Origin: Tilletia caries | Lineage: Eukaryota > Basidiomycota > Exobasidiomycetes > Tilletiales > Tilletiaceae | NCBI GenBank assembly: GCA_032718865.1 | Contig: JALUTQ010000001.1 | Span: forward strand, 1,550,001-1,614,000 | Length of the DNA stretch: 64,000 nt | Direction of reading: 5' to 3' | In this document: positions 1 to 11,120 of the stretch, one piece after another | How positions within the stretch are numbered: the first letter of the stretch is position 1 | Layout: each line of letters opens with the position of its first letter | Translations under genes and position numbers: made by a program | Notes under the pieces: model-generated | The model's input: the letters and a program-made list of their open reading frames with translations, nothing else | The model's database searches: none | What the model was told of the DNA's origin: nothing

Positions 1-344
1 TGTACCATCCCACTCCCTTCTGTCATCATGGGCTTCAATCCCCGGTTCGGCATTGGGCATTGAGTTGATACTCGATGTCAGTGGTGGTGCGAAGGTTCAT
101 CAATACGTCGGTTGATACGTCGATCCTGACAGTGAAAAGCGCTCTGGGAATCGTATTTTGGTTCCAAAATTTTGACTCGTTGATGACATAATCAGCGCTA
201 GGCTCCCTTCCCCCCCCCCATGCCCCCGGCCCACTCCAGGAGGTGGCATTGGTTGGCCCGCCATGGCCGATCATCTCGCCGTCCATCATCAGTTCGTCTC
301 CGGTCGAAAGCGCCCCTTTCTGAGAGCCTCTCGTGCTGGACAAA
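1..344. other. upstream region of the antiporter gene
   Basis: No gene is supported here. The stretch directly precedes the antiporter start codon and should hold its promoter and 5' leader. It has a run of nine C at about 211-219. Open frames on the minus strand cross it but show no family motif and run antisense into the antiporter. Confidence 0.4.
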
Positions 345-2701
345 ATGGTCGAATTTGATGCTTCTCAGTTGAATCTGTCCTTGCTCTCGCTCGGTACGTA
401 CAATGGGTTTCGAAAAGAAGTCATGTATAACACGTAGGAAGGACTCACCCTGCCTCCCCTCTCTTCCTCTTGTCACAGGCGCATACATTATCTTCTTCGG
501 CTTGTTCTCCTTTGTACTCAAGGAAAAGGTCAACATCGGTGAATCACCCCTCGCCATCTTGCTCGGCATTGCCCTCGGACCTCATGGCGTCTTCAACCTG
601 ATCAAATGGGCCTCCAACGGCGACGACTCCAAAGCAGATGCTCTCATGCTCGGCCTCAGTCGGATCGTCCTCGGTATCCAGCTCACCCTCATCGGTGTCC
701 AGCTGCCATTTCGGTTCCTGAGGACGGAACTTAAGTCGTTGCTGATCCTCATCGGACCTGTCATGATCATGATGTGGCTAGCCACCACGCTCTGTATTCG
801 CGCCGCTATCCCTGGCATCCCATTCCTTGTCTCCCTCATCGTCGCCGCTTGCACCACCAGCACCGATCCCGTGCTCTCCAACAGCATCGTCAAGGGCCAA
901 TTCGCAGACGCCTTCGTTAGCGTTCGTCTCCGCAACCTCATCTCCGCAGAGAGTGGGCTCAATGATGGTATGGGATATCCCTTCCTTTACCTGGCCGTAT
1001 ACTCCCTCCGTCACGCCACCTTCGGTGAAGTCCTCACTCGCTGGACACTTGACACACTCTTGTGGCAAATTCTCGGCTCTTGTATTTACGGCACTGTCGT
1101 CGGTTACGTCTGTCTTTGGCTCCTTCGCCTTGCCACCCGACGCGGCACCATCGACAAGGAGAGCTTCCTGCTATATGGAGTAGGCATGGCCATCTTCATC
1201 GTCGGCTCCGCAGGCGTACTCGGCACTGATGAGTGAGTACTCGAGACAATGCCTTATGAATTGTCTTCCGCATACTCAGATTTTCACTATCCCTCCTCTG
1301 CAAAAGCTTGCTAGCCGCCTTCATCAGCGGCAATGTCTTAAGTGAGCAAATCTCTCAGCTGGTCAGCTGGACATGTAGTTTTGAAAAGATCCAACATTGC
1401 TGATGCTTCTATACAATCCACAGCTTGGGACGACCGCTACCGAGTCGACACAGAGGATGACGAAGTTACGAATGTTATCGACCTCCTGCTCAACCAGGTT
1501 CGAAATACTCATGTCAATAAGATTCTGCCTATAGTCCAACGCTGATCAACGTTTCCTCATCCCCCTCCAGACATTCTTCCTCTTCGTAGGGCTCATGATC
1601 CCCTTCGACCTCTTCAACCAACCCGAATACGGCATCACCCCAGCCCGACTCGTCGGCCTCTCCATGCTCGTCCTCATCTTCCGCCGGCTTCCCGCCCTAC
1701 TGCTCCACTACCGCTTCATCCCTAGCGTGCGCGATCCGAGCGAAGCGGCCTTTGCTGGTTACCTCGGACCCATCGGCGCGGGAGCGTGTTTCTATGCGTC
1801 CCTGGTGCTCGAGGAGTTCAAGCCGGATGACCCCAACCCTATGCATCAGCTGGTCAGGATGTGAGTTCTTTCCTCACAGTTCACACTGACCTCTGCCTCC
1901 TCTGACTGGGACGATCTGGTTGCTCAATTTCTTCTTGCGATAATATGGAAAAAAAAAAGCTACGTCAAGCCTTTGACGTACGCACTCGTCTTAGCGAGCA
2001 TCGCAGGACACTCCCTCATGGTCCCCGTCCTCAAAGCGTTCCTGATCTACAACGACATCGGCCGCATCAAGCTCGACGACAGCGCCTCCGACTTTGACGG
2101 CTCGGATACAGAGACCATCGGAGCGAACGATGATCCCGCCGAGACCACGACGCAAAGAGCTCCCAGCATCGCCGGCGTCTCTGTGACCTCGAGCCACCTC
2201 CGCCCCCCGCTCTCTCAGACGCTCTCCCAACCGCTCTCTCAGATCGTCAGCCCGCTCGACCACTCCTCGGTCCATCGGCCCGTCTCCTTCATCGACGGAA
2301 CAGCGGCGCACGTCCTCCCCTCCCGCCACTTCGAGGCCTCCAACGCGCACAACCGCTCCTCCTGGCGGATGTCTTCTGGACACAAGCTCCACTCTGGCAT
2401 CGCGCACGACGAACATGGTCGGGAGGTGTACTATCTCGCGCGGGACGCGCCGAGTGCGTGGACGCGCGCGGCTCGGGACGTCAGCAGTAGCTCCGGTGGT
2501 ACCGGCGGCGATGGAGTGCCGGGTCAGGGTACCTCGTTGCGCTCGCGCTCCCGATCCCGCTCCCGATCCAGTCGTCGGCCCATCTCGGCCATCTCGGGAG
2601 GTGGTGACGATCTTGAGCAGGGAGATGTCACGCCTCCAAGTATTTCTCACGACGGTCTTCCCGTCCAGTCAACTGCGGATCGGTACACTGCGGACGACTA
2701 A
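345..2701 (+). CDS. NHA1: plasma-membrane Na+/H+ antiporter (Nha1/Sod2 family)
   Basis: The predicted protein has 647 residues from six exons: 345-393, 479-1232, 1307-1341, 1424-1497, 1571-1860 and 1960-2701. All junctions are GT...AG and keep the frame. Family signatures are visible: the KEK..IGESPLA start of the first helices, TSTDPVLS, and the ion-binding ESGLNDG segment in exon 2. Joining exons 2 and 3 gives GTDDLLAAFISGN, and exon 4 supplies the WDDRYR segment that follows it. The first ~430 residues hold the membrane bundle. Exon 6 encodes the long hydrophilic C-terminal tail (~200 residues, Ser- and Arg-rich), as in fungal Nha1 proteins. In the family the protein exports Na+ and K+ in exchange for protons at the plasma membrane. 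The start ATG at 345 is chosen because the short first exon gives MVEFDASQLNLSLLSLG just before the conserved AYIIFFG helix. Confidence 0.9.
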
Positions 2702-3776
2702 CACCAACCTCCTCGCGAGCAGCGCACATCCATGCTGCTAGGACGAGGACTTTTTCTGGACACATTATCATACATGGATCTCGTAGGCGGTACAGGACAT
2801 TACTCCATCTTATGGCGCGAGCATTTCAACAAATCTACAAGTAGCTTCACTCCTGGGCAGTGGGAGGGTGTATAAGTGGGTGAATTTGGGTTGCAAAGCA
2901 AGGATCAGAACTATGTGCACCTGGTGAGCTGAGAGTGTAACGGATGAGCGAAAGAGCGAGGTATTCAAGACGAAGAAGAAGTAGAAATCGCCCGGAGTGG
3001 CGGAGAAGGGGGGGGGGTATCTCGACAGAGAGGCGAAGAAAGGCCGGAGTTTCGAAGATCAAAAAGAGCGAGTAAGGATGGTTTTGGAGAGGGGTCAAAA
3101 AGAGAGGGAACCGACGGCCGACGGGCAGCAAACTGCCGAGGTCAGGCGAGGAGAAGGAAGGAAAGACCGCTCATCCAGTCCGCGTACCACAGCCCGTCCG
3201 AACCATCCATCCATATGGAGAAGACGTCGGAAGAGCGGCATGCGAAAAACGAAGGAAGGAGGAGGGCGGCCGGGAGAGGGAGATAACCGAAGGGCGAGGA
3301 AAAAAAGCAGAGCTCGGCACGGCACGGCCGATATGTAGTTATGCAGGTTTGCAACAACGAAAAGAAAAGGAAAGTCGAAGTGGAAAGGAGCGAATCGAGT
3401 TGTGATGATGAAGGTGTGACTGTGGAACCCGTGATCCCAATAGTCGGTTTTGCTTTGGTTGTGAGAGAGAGATGGAGGCCTTGCACTTGTGCACTTTGAT
3501 AGGGAACCCCCTTGAGGCCGTGGGCAAAGGTCGACCGAAAAGGACGAAGGATACATTCCCTCGAAGGAAACTCTGCAGAAAAGGCGAGAGCGTTCTAGAG
3601 AGGAGGAGGATAAAGAACTGCCGAGATGGCGGAAAGGAGTCCAGACGAAGTGGTGAGGTACTGGCGCAAGTACCACTGTGGCTCGTGGCTTTTTGGCGTT
3701 TTCGACCCGTTGGTGAATGGTGAAGCCGAAGGAAATAAGTCAAAGAGCAAACTGTTCGAAATCCTGAACATCCAAA
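2702..3776. other. convergent intergenic region
   Basis: This lies between the 3' ends of the antiporter (+) and the HSF-type gene (-). It is purine-rich on the plus strand around 2950-3400. Several overlapping open frames exist in both directions but none shows a domain or a consistent exon structure. It probably holds the two 3' untranslated regions. Confidence 0.4.
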
Positions 3777-6700
3777 TCAAGAAGGGATCTTCCGCTTTGT
3801 CGGCATGGATATCGACGAGAGATGGGCAGCAGGCGGTGCCTGGATATGCTGCTGCTGTTGCAGCTGCTGGTGTTGCTGTTGTTGCTGATGAAGCTGCTGC
3901 AGCACCGAGAAGCCAGACTGACCCGGCTGCGGTAGCTGAAGAGCCTGGTAGGGAGCCTGGTTCTGCCCTTCACCAAAGGTAAAAGCCGGCCCGAACTTGT
4001 TCCCACCCCCGCCGGGGTTCGGGGACGAAGGCATCCTGCTGCTCACCATCCCATGGTCTCCAAACGTACCCGGCCCAGCACCATAGAGCATAAGAGAGCT
4101 CCGCGTGCTTGCGCTCGTCGACGATTCTGGGCCGGTGAACCCGCTGAAGATGCTGCCCTGGCTCGGCATCATGGAGGACGACGAGGCTGAGGACGACATC
4201 AGGCTCTGTTGTTGCTGCTGCTGCGGCTGATGATACGCGTGCGAGGAGGACATCGTACCGCTGCCACCGAGATGTGGCGAGGAGGCACCGTGGTCCAGCG
4301 AGAACTTGGCGAAATTGTAATCGGTAGAGGAGGTGCATGCCGAGGCTGAGGCAGAACTTCCAGTTGCAGCCGCGCCAGCCGCTGCGGCCTCCTTGACAGC
4401 CGATTCAAACGCCGCCATAAGCGACGAACTCCGAGGTGGGAGCATCCCACTGACCGTCGACGGCATCGTGCGCTGCTGCTTGCTCGGCTGAGATGACTGC
4501 AGGGAGTCCACGCTAGCATTGGCCGTGATGAACGTATGGGCGCGCATCCGCTCCGACCTCGGCGCGGAGCCGTTCTCCGAGCTCGCAGACGAGTTGAAGG
4601 AAGGCGGCGCAAAGGGGATGGAAGAGGCCGATAGGAGGGACGCAGGCGGGTTCCCAAACACATTCGTGGCAGATTCGCATATGGAGTATCCATCGGTCGA
4701 CCCAGCGGTAGAGCTCATGCCGACATCGGACGTGTCGACAGTCAACGTTGCTCTGGACGCTGAACGGGTAAGTGAGTCGCCTCTGCTGGAAAGCAGGCTT
4801 GCATCCTCCTTGATGGGGGAGACAGGTCGGTCCGGACAGGGTCCCAGTACGCTCGGAGCCGGGAGGGGCATTATCGTTCCCCGAGATCCCCGAGTTGACA
4901 ACGTGGTGAGCGGGATCGGTGGGAGGGGCAACGAGTTCTGCCCCGTCGATGTCGCTTCTTGATTGGATGGCCCAGTCGACATTTGAGAACTGTCTGTGTT
5001 CGTCCGGGCACGTGAATACCGCTCCGGCGACTGGTCAGCTCGGGATGTCGGCGACTGCAAGAACGCGGCCTGGTTCCTGTCCGGTGCAGGGGCTTCCGTG
5101 AGAAGTCCTTCATGCTGCGCCAAAACATCCGGCAACGTTCCTCCAAACTGCTGACGCAAGACCCCGAGCGTAGACTGAAGTGCCTCCCGCAACTTCCCAT
5201 TCAACGCCCGTAGATGCGCGTTCCGCTCTCCAGCCTCGCCCAACCCGATATTGAGTTCGTCGACCTTCACAGTGAGCTCGTTGACTTGTGCGCTGAAAAA
5301 CGCGTTCGCCTGAGCATGCGCAGAGAGCGGCATCTCACCCTTCGACTCGTTACGACTCGAATCGTGCTCGATGGCACGTCGCTTGATCTCGTCGAGTAAA
5401 TCCGGCCGATTACGCTGGAACTTGGGATGCGAGAACTCCCAAATCAGCCCATCGGCAGCATTAAGGCCCGCAGATGACGAGGATCGGCTTCCACGCGGGA
5501 CCTTGTTGACCTTGTAAAACCCGTACATATTGAGCTGCCGAACAAAGGAGCTGAAGTTGGAGTGTTTGAAATGCTTGCCAAGGACGTCCTTCGCGAATTC
5601 GTCAAAGTTGACTATCACGACGCTGGTACCTTTTGGGTTCCAGCCTTTCGACATGGAGATTGTGAAAGTGTCAGTGCACGCCTGCATACTGAGAGCAGAT
5701 GAATGCCACTCACATATCAAATGTTGGCACTCCGGATCATGCACCATGGTGTACAATTTTTGTACAAACCGGGAGCCTTTCTTCTCTTTGTCCTTGTCCT
5801 TGTCTCCACTGCAATCCATCTCACCGCCATCGCCACCGCTACCGATAGTGCTGCCCACCAGCGCATTCTTTTGGAAGAACAACTGCCCGTTCTTGAACAG
5901 GTTCTTCCGATCGCTCCCCTGCGGAGCAGCCGTGTGTGACCTCCGTAACCGATCAAACGTAGATAGGGAATGATGCCCACTACCATCTCCGCTGGCGCCG
6001 TTGCCCATCCCCATCCCAACTCCCATCCCCATTCCGATCATTGTGTTAGAACTCGGACTCGTGCGTAGTCGGTTGTCGAGATCGTGGGACGAGGACGAAG
6101 ACGAGCTCGTCAAGCCCGGGTGGGCAAGGTACGATGTATGCTGGCCGCCCGTCTGTGGTCGATCCGTATTATATGCAAACGGCGAGTGGACGTCGCCGGT
6201 GGCATTTCCCGCGACATGGTGATGATATTCGCTGCCCATGCCACCAAAGTGAGCCACTCCACCCGAGCCAGGCCCCATCTGATTGAAATGCCCATGAGAA
6301 GACATGCTTCTGCCATCGGCCGCAGCCGCGACCGCGGCTGCCATCGCATTTTCGAGTGTATTGGGCAGAGACAAGTTCTGCGCAGCGACAGAGATACTCG
6401 TAACGGGCGTCATGACGCCCATCGCTGCTGGTTCGACGCCGCCCGAGGCCGAGTTCGAGTTGGACATCATGCTGCTCCAATCTCGCGGCTGTTGTTGTGC
6501 CAGGTCGAACCCATTCTGGGCGTTTGGCTCCAAGGAGAAGGCGACTGCGGGCGCGGAAGAAAACCCCATTCCCATGCTAGCCACGCTATCGCCAGGTGAT
6601 GGTAACCGTGCGAATGCGCCAGGATCGAAGATGGGTGATGGGACGGGGGTAGCGTTCTGGCTGGAGTGTGAACTGGGAATCATCTGAGACTGGGGAGCGA

Positions 6701-7172
6701 AGGAAGGTTGCATGAAATGCTGTTGGTGATGTTGATCATGATGATGATGATGTTGTTGTTGTTGATGTTGCTGTTGTTGCTGTTGTTGTTGATGATGTTG
6801 TTGATGTTGTTGATGTGGTGGAGGATGTGATGGCGGCGCGAACGACGGTTGCTGCTGCTGCTGAGGATGATGGGACATCTGTGCCTGCCCTTGCCCCATC
6901 GCATTAGCAAAAGACGACTCCTCCTTCTTAACCCGCGCTGGCGGGGGCGGCATCTCGCCATGATGGTAGATGGTCAGAGGTGGACCCTGCTGTGGGCCCA
7001 AATTGCCAGCCGATCGGAAAACCGACTGCGGATCCGCCGCATCGTGCTGGTTCGTCGACTGCGGGAGGGGTGTGAAGAACTGCGGCCGGAGGGTGATGGG
7101 GGATGGGGTGGTGAGCACGGTGGGGCCGTCAGGATCGGCCGACCAGACAATGGGAGTGTACGTCTGTCTGCT

Positions 7173-7216
<44 letters not shown>

Positions 7217-7292
7217 GCATCGTCATGCTCGGCACACGCGGGCTGGGCGCGGCGGATGTACGGAGAGAGTCTGATGATTCCATCGCCAGCAT
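3777..7292 (-). CDS. HSF1: heat-shock-factor-type transcription factor
   Basis: The protein has 1148 residues after removal of one 69-bp intron (5645-5713). The HSF DNA-binding domain (about residues 508-635) has the hallmark HFKHSNFSSFVRQLNMYGF and the wing segment FSHPKFQRNRPDLL. Splicing restores QHLICWNPKGTSVVIVNF at the domain's core. A heptad-like stretch follows (QVNELTVKVDELNIGL...), fitting the trimerisation coiled coil. There is no response-regulator receiver domain, which argues against Skn7. The N-terminal half is low complexity: a Gly-Asn repeat (7170-7213) and a Gln/His tract (6720-6870). A second Gln tract lies near the C-terminus (3843-3900). The first in-frame ATG is at 7292; the open frame extends upstream without ATG. 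HSFs bind nGAAn arrays in stress promoters. Assignment to Hsf1 rather than a sister HSF-domain factor is likely but not proven. Confidence 0.85.
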
Positions 7293-8565
7293 GTCGCGAT
7301 CCGCATTCCCCCCCGAGCGTTTCTGACCCAAGTTTGATCCACGGACTGGGAGGTGTTTTGACGCGCCAAAGGAGAGTTTCGTCCAACGCGTTCAAAAAAG
7401 CTGCTGAGCGAGCGGCCAGACACAGAGTCAGCCTCTACCTGCTCATCTTATGCACGAAACGGGGGACCACTCACCTTAGGCAACCAAGTCGAAAGCTCAC
7501 TGGAGGAAGGGAGGCAGATCGAGTCCGAGGAGAGGCCGGATGTGCAGATCCTTCAGGAATCAGGCGATGCGAGCCTTGCCCGGCTGTCGTTGTTCGCCGA
7601 GGGAAATAAGTCCCTTTGCAGGCCCGAGATCCCGAGCCTCCGTGCGATGTCGATCGAGCGAGGGTGCTCCTCGCGCGCGTGCTCCGAGGGTAATGAATCA
7701 GACTATGTAAAGAGACGGGGGGTCGACAGCCGTGTTGCCCAATATCTGAATGCGCAACACCCTTCCCCGTTTCCAACGTGTGTTGTGTGCACCGCGAAAC
7801 AGCCAAAAGTCGCGCGCAGATCCCGCTTGAGTTGTGCCTCAATGTTGCCTCAGTGGTGGTGAGGACATGAAAAGGATGAATGGGAGCCTGGGCAAGCAGT
7901 CAGCAAGCACAGAGAAGTGCTGCCAAGTGCCAGGCGATGCTTTGCCAAAGAGGCAAAGCTTGGACGGCCAGGCCCATCATTATTATCGGATTCGGAGTCT
8001 CAAACAACACATGAGAAAGAGACATCCATGGCAAAAACAAAGAGCATGCACAGCCGGAAAAAAGGAAAGTCGTGCCTGCATAACCAGACGGCAGTCGGCA
8101 CCGGCCACCGCGCCTCCGCCAGCATGTGTATAATGCGCGAGCGTGGCAAGGTGTGCACAAAGATCGTTCAATTGGGTTGTGTGAATTGAGGAAGAGTCAA
8201 AGGCGTCAACAAGGAGAAGAAGGAGAGAAGAGAAGCCTTGAGCGAAGACGTGACTTTGGAGTTTGGTTTAATGTGGGAAGGTGGGGGACGGGGCCGGCCC
8301 GAAGAACGCGACCAAGCCGCCGTGTGTAGGAGGGAAAACGCAGGGACGCAGTCGGGTTGTGGGCTGCTTGGGTTGGGTTGTAGCTCGTGACGGTATCGAA
8401 GGCGGAGGGAGGTAAAAAAAGATATGTGTATCTGTAATGTGTAAAGTAAGGGCGTAGGCGACCGGAAAAAGGGATATCGGATCGGTCCTTGGTCTGTCCA
8501 GAAGTCAATGAAGTGAAGAAGATATCGCAAGGGCCAGGATTCTTGTAAATCACCACACCCCTCAT
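7293..8565. other. intergenic region upstream of the HSF-type gene
   Basis: This lies between the HSF-type start and the desaturase stop, both on the minus strand. It should contain the HSF promoter and leader and the desaturase 3' region. No coding motif or RNA gene was recognised. Confidence 0.4.
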
Positions 8566-10125
8566 CTACATGCCGACACCGGAGTCCGAGTTGTTCGAGC
8601 TGTCGGGCGCAACGACGGCGTGGGGTACACCATCAATGGTCCGGTAGAACGCGATCTCGTCGTTCTCGTCGACAAAGCGGCACGTGCGGATGCTCTTCCA
8701 CAAGGAGATCAGTATGTTCTCCTTGCTGCAAACGTAGTGCTCGCCCAGACGCTCCTTGAGAGCATCGGTGGCCTCCCAGGCGTTGTAGTGCGGGATTTTG
8801 GACGAGATGTGGTGCGCGACGTGGGTCTCCGAGATGCCGTGCAGGAACCAGGCTCCGATGGGGCCGAGCCAGGTACGGTCAATGGTGCAGAGAGCGCCAC
8901 GGGGGAAGGTCCACGCCTCGGCCTTGTAGTGGGGCAGCAGGGGGTCGGTGTGCTGGAGGTAGGTGATCATGACCAGCCAGTTGTTGCACCACAGGTAAGG
9001 GACAACGTAGAAGCGGAAGACCTCGCCGAAGCCACCGGGCGAGGTGAGACCCCAGGCGGCAAGCGCAAAGACGGAAAGAGCGATACCAATGTCGGAGACG
9101 ATTATCTGGTTGCGGTGGCGCGCGTCGAAGATTATCGCGTCGGGGTTGAAGTCTGTGCATAGAAGAATGGTGGAGAGTCAGCATTTATTCACCACAGATT
9201 TGTGTACATTTCACTCCAAAAATGAACAACACTCACGGTTGGTGCCCTTAGGGTAGTGAAGCTGGCCAGAAGAGTTCTTGAGCAGGTACAGAGGCCATCC
9301 GAGTGTCTGCTGGACGACAATGTAGATAAGACTGTAGAGAGGAGCGTCCTCAAGGAGCTCGTGGAACCACTCTCCCCAAGTCTCATTGTCCTGACGAATG
9401 ACCTTGCCAGCGACCTGCTCGGCAGCCTTGACGTCCTCGTCCTCATCAGTAGCAAGCGGGCGGAGGTTCTTGAGACCGCGCTGGGCTCGTGTGCGGGGGA
9501 CAAAGACCTCGTCGCGGGTGAGGTGACCGGTGCCGGCGTGGTGACGTGCGTGGGAGATGCGCCATGAGTGGTAAGGCACCATCAGGGCAGAGTGCAAGAC
9601 CCAGCCGACAGCGTTGTTGATGGTCTTGCTAGGGCTGAAAGCCTGGTGGCCACACTCGTGTGCGACGACCCAGATGCCGGTGAAGACGAGTCCTTGCCAG
9701 AAGGACCAGAAGGCCCAGGCGGCGAAGCGGGCGAGTGAGAACTGGGTGGCGGGGCTGATGAAGGAGTTGAGAGGGCTAGAGGTGAAGTCTACGGACTTGA
9801 GGAGAGGGTCGATGTATGTGCCTGCGTATGCGAGTGCGGAGACCTTGATGAGGTCGATGCTGAGGGAGAGGAAGCTCCTGAGGGTCGACCGCTCGAAGCA
9901 GTGTGCTGGGATGGCGGAGAGGAGGTCCTTGATGGTGAGGTTGGGCACCTTGAACTGGTGGATCTCGTCGACATTGTATGGCCGTGGTTGTCTAGAGGAG
10001 TACCTAGTGTTGGGGTCTGCCTGTGCGAGTTTTGAGGAGACGGGCTTGGCAGAGGCAGCCTTCTTGCCGGGTGCGGCGCGCGATGTTGGGACGGAGGCCG
10101 CGGGTGCTACAGCGGTGGACGCCAT
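8566..10125 (-). CDS. FAD2: delta-12 (omega-6) fatty acid desaturase
   Basis: Two exons (10125-9237 and 9152-8566) joined across an 84-bp intron give 491 residues. The three histidine boxes of membrane desaturases are present in order: HECGH (about residue 155), HARHH (about 191) and HVAHH (about 407). The HVAHH form of box 3 is typical of fungal delta-12/omega-3 enzymes. Hydrophobic segments between the boxes fit the four-helix ER-membrane topology. The splice restores GTNHFNPDAIIFDARHRNQI. In the family the enzyme converts oleoyl to linoleoyl groups on phospholipids. An omega-3 or bifunctional specificity cannot be excluded from sequence. The start ATG at 10125 begins MASTAVAPAASVPTSRAAPG. 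Confidence 0.92.
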
Positions 10126-11120
10126 TTGTGCTAGTGTTGACTGTGGGAGAGAGAGAGAGGGAGTGGAAATGACAGTGGTGTGGATAGGAGGAGGACGAGG
10201 GTGAGGATAAGAGGGTGAGGTTGGTGGTGGTGGTAAAGACGAGGGAAGCAGGAACGGGGGTGTGGGAGGGTGGCGGGCGGGTTATGAACGAAAATCTCGC
10301 TGGGGCCAAGAAGAAAAGCAGTCAGCGGCAGTCAGCACAAGCGGGACCATACAGTATCGCTCACACCCGTGGGGAGGCGGCGGCGGAGGGGGCAGAACAG
10401 ATTACAAATCTTTCATCTTCCCAACAGTTCAGCGTTCAGCAGCGCAAGCCGCAAAAGCCACCACGCCGCACGCGCCCGCACGCCGCCCGTATGATGTCCC
10501 ACGCGCAATTGTTTGAGGTTTGATTAATGTTTGATCTTCGGACTTCGCCACTTCGGCGTCCCACACAAAGCAGTTGCCTGTCACGTCGTTTTTTGCCACC
10601 GCATGGACCTATCGTTCAGATGCTCCTCCCGCCTGCCGTGGCTCTCCCCCCGGTAGCGGTTGCTCCTTGTCCACCTGTCAAATGTCAATAGCGACGCGCC
10701 CGCACGAAGCGCAACGACGCACTCGCTGGCGTCGAGTTTCTCCAGCTGGGGCCCCCTCCTTGTTCTCTGCTTTCGCCAACCCTCTTTGTGCCATATCTTC
10801 TCGCTTCTCTCTCTTCCGACTCTGGATGAGTGTGCTGCTGCCGGGGCCCCCGAGATTCCAACTCTAAACAGAGCGCAATTGGAGAAACGAGCACTTTTGG
10901 CATGTGTCAATTTGTCTGCAACCGAGACCCTGCTGACATGCTGAGCAAGGCGCTCATGAGGAGGTTTAAAAAACCCTCGGCGTTTCGGCGGTTCAGCTTC
11001 TCTCGGACGCACGTGACTTCACAGTGTACCGTCACCATCACCACTTTGACATAACTAAGAATGGCAGCACGCGCGACGCAGGCAAGTGTCTGTTCGATTG
11101 CAATGAATATGGGTACATGC
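10126..11120. other. intergenic region upstream of the desaturase
   Basis: This holds the desaturase promoter side and the 3' region of the phosphatase gene. A CT/GA-rich stretch lies at 10141-10260. No gene is supported; open frames here are short and lack motifs. Confidence 0.4.

Noticed and set aside
1991..2650. 219-codon frame antisense to the antiporter tail
   Set aside because: A GC-rich shadow of exon 6 of the antiporter, without motifs.
7293..8565. Possible tRNA or other RNA gene in intergenic DNA (also looked for in the other gaps)
   Set aside because: No A- and B-box pair or cloverleaf could be recognised by eye; a covariance-model search would be needed to exclude it fully.
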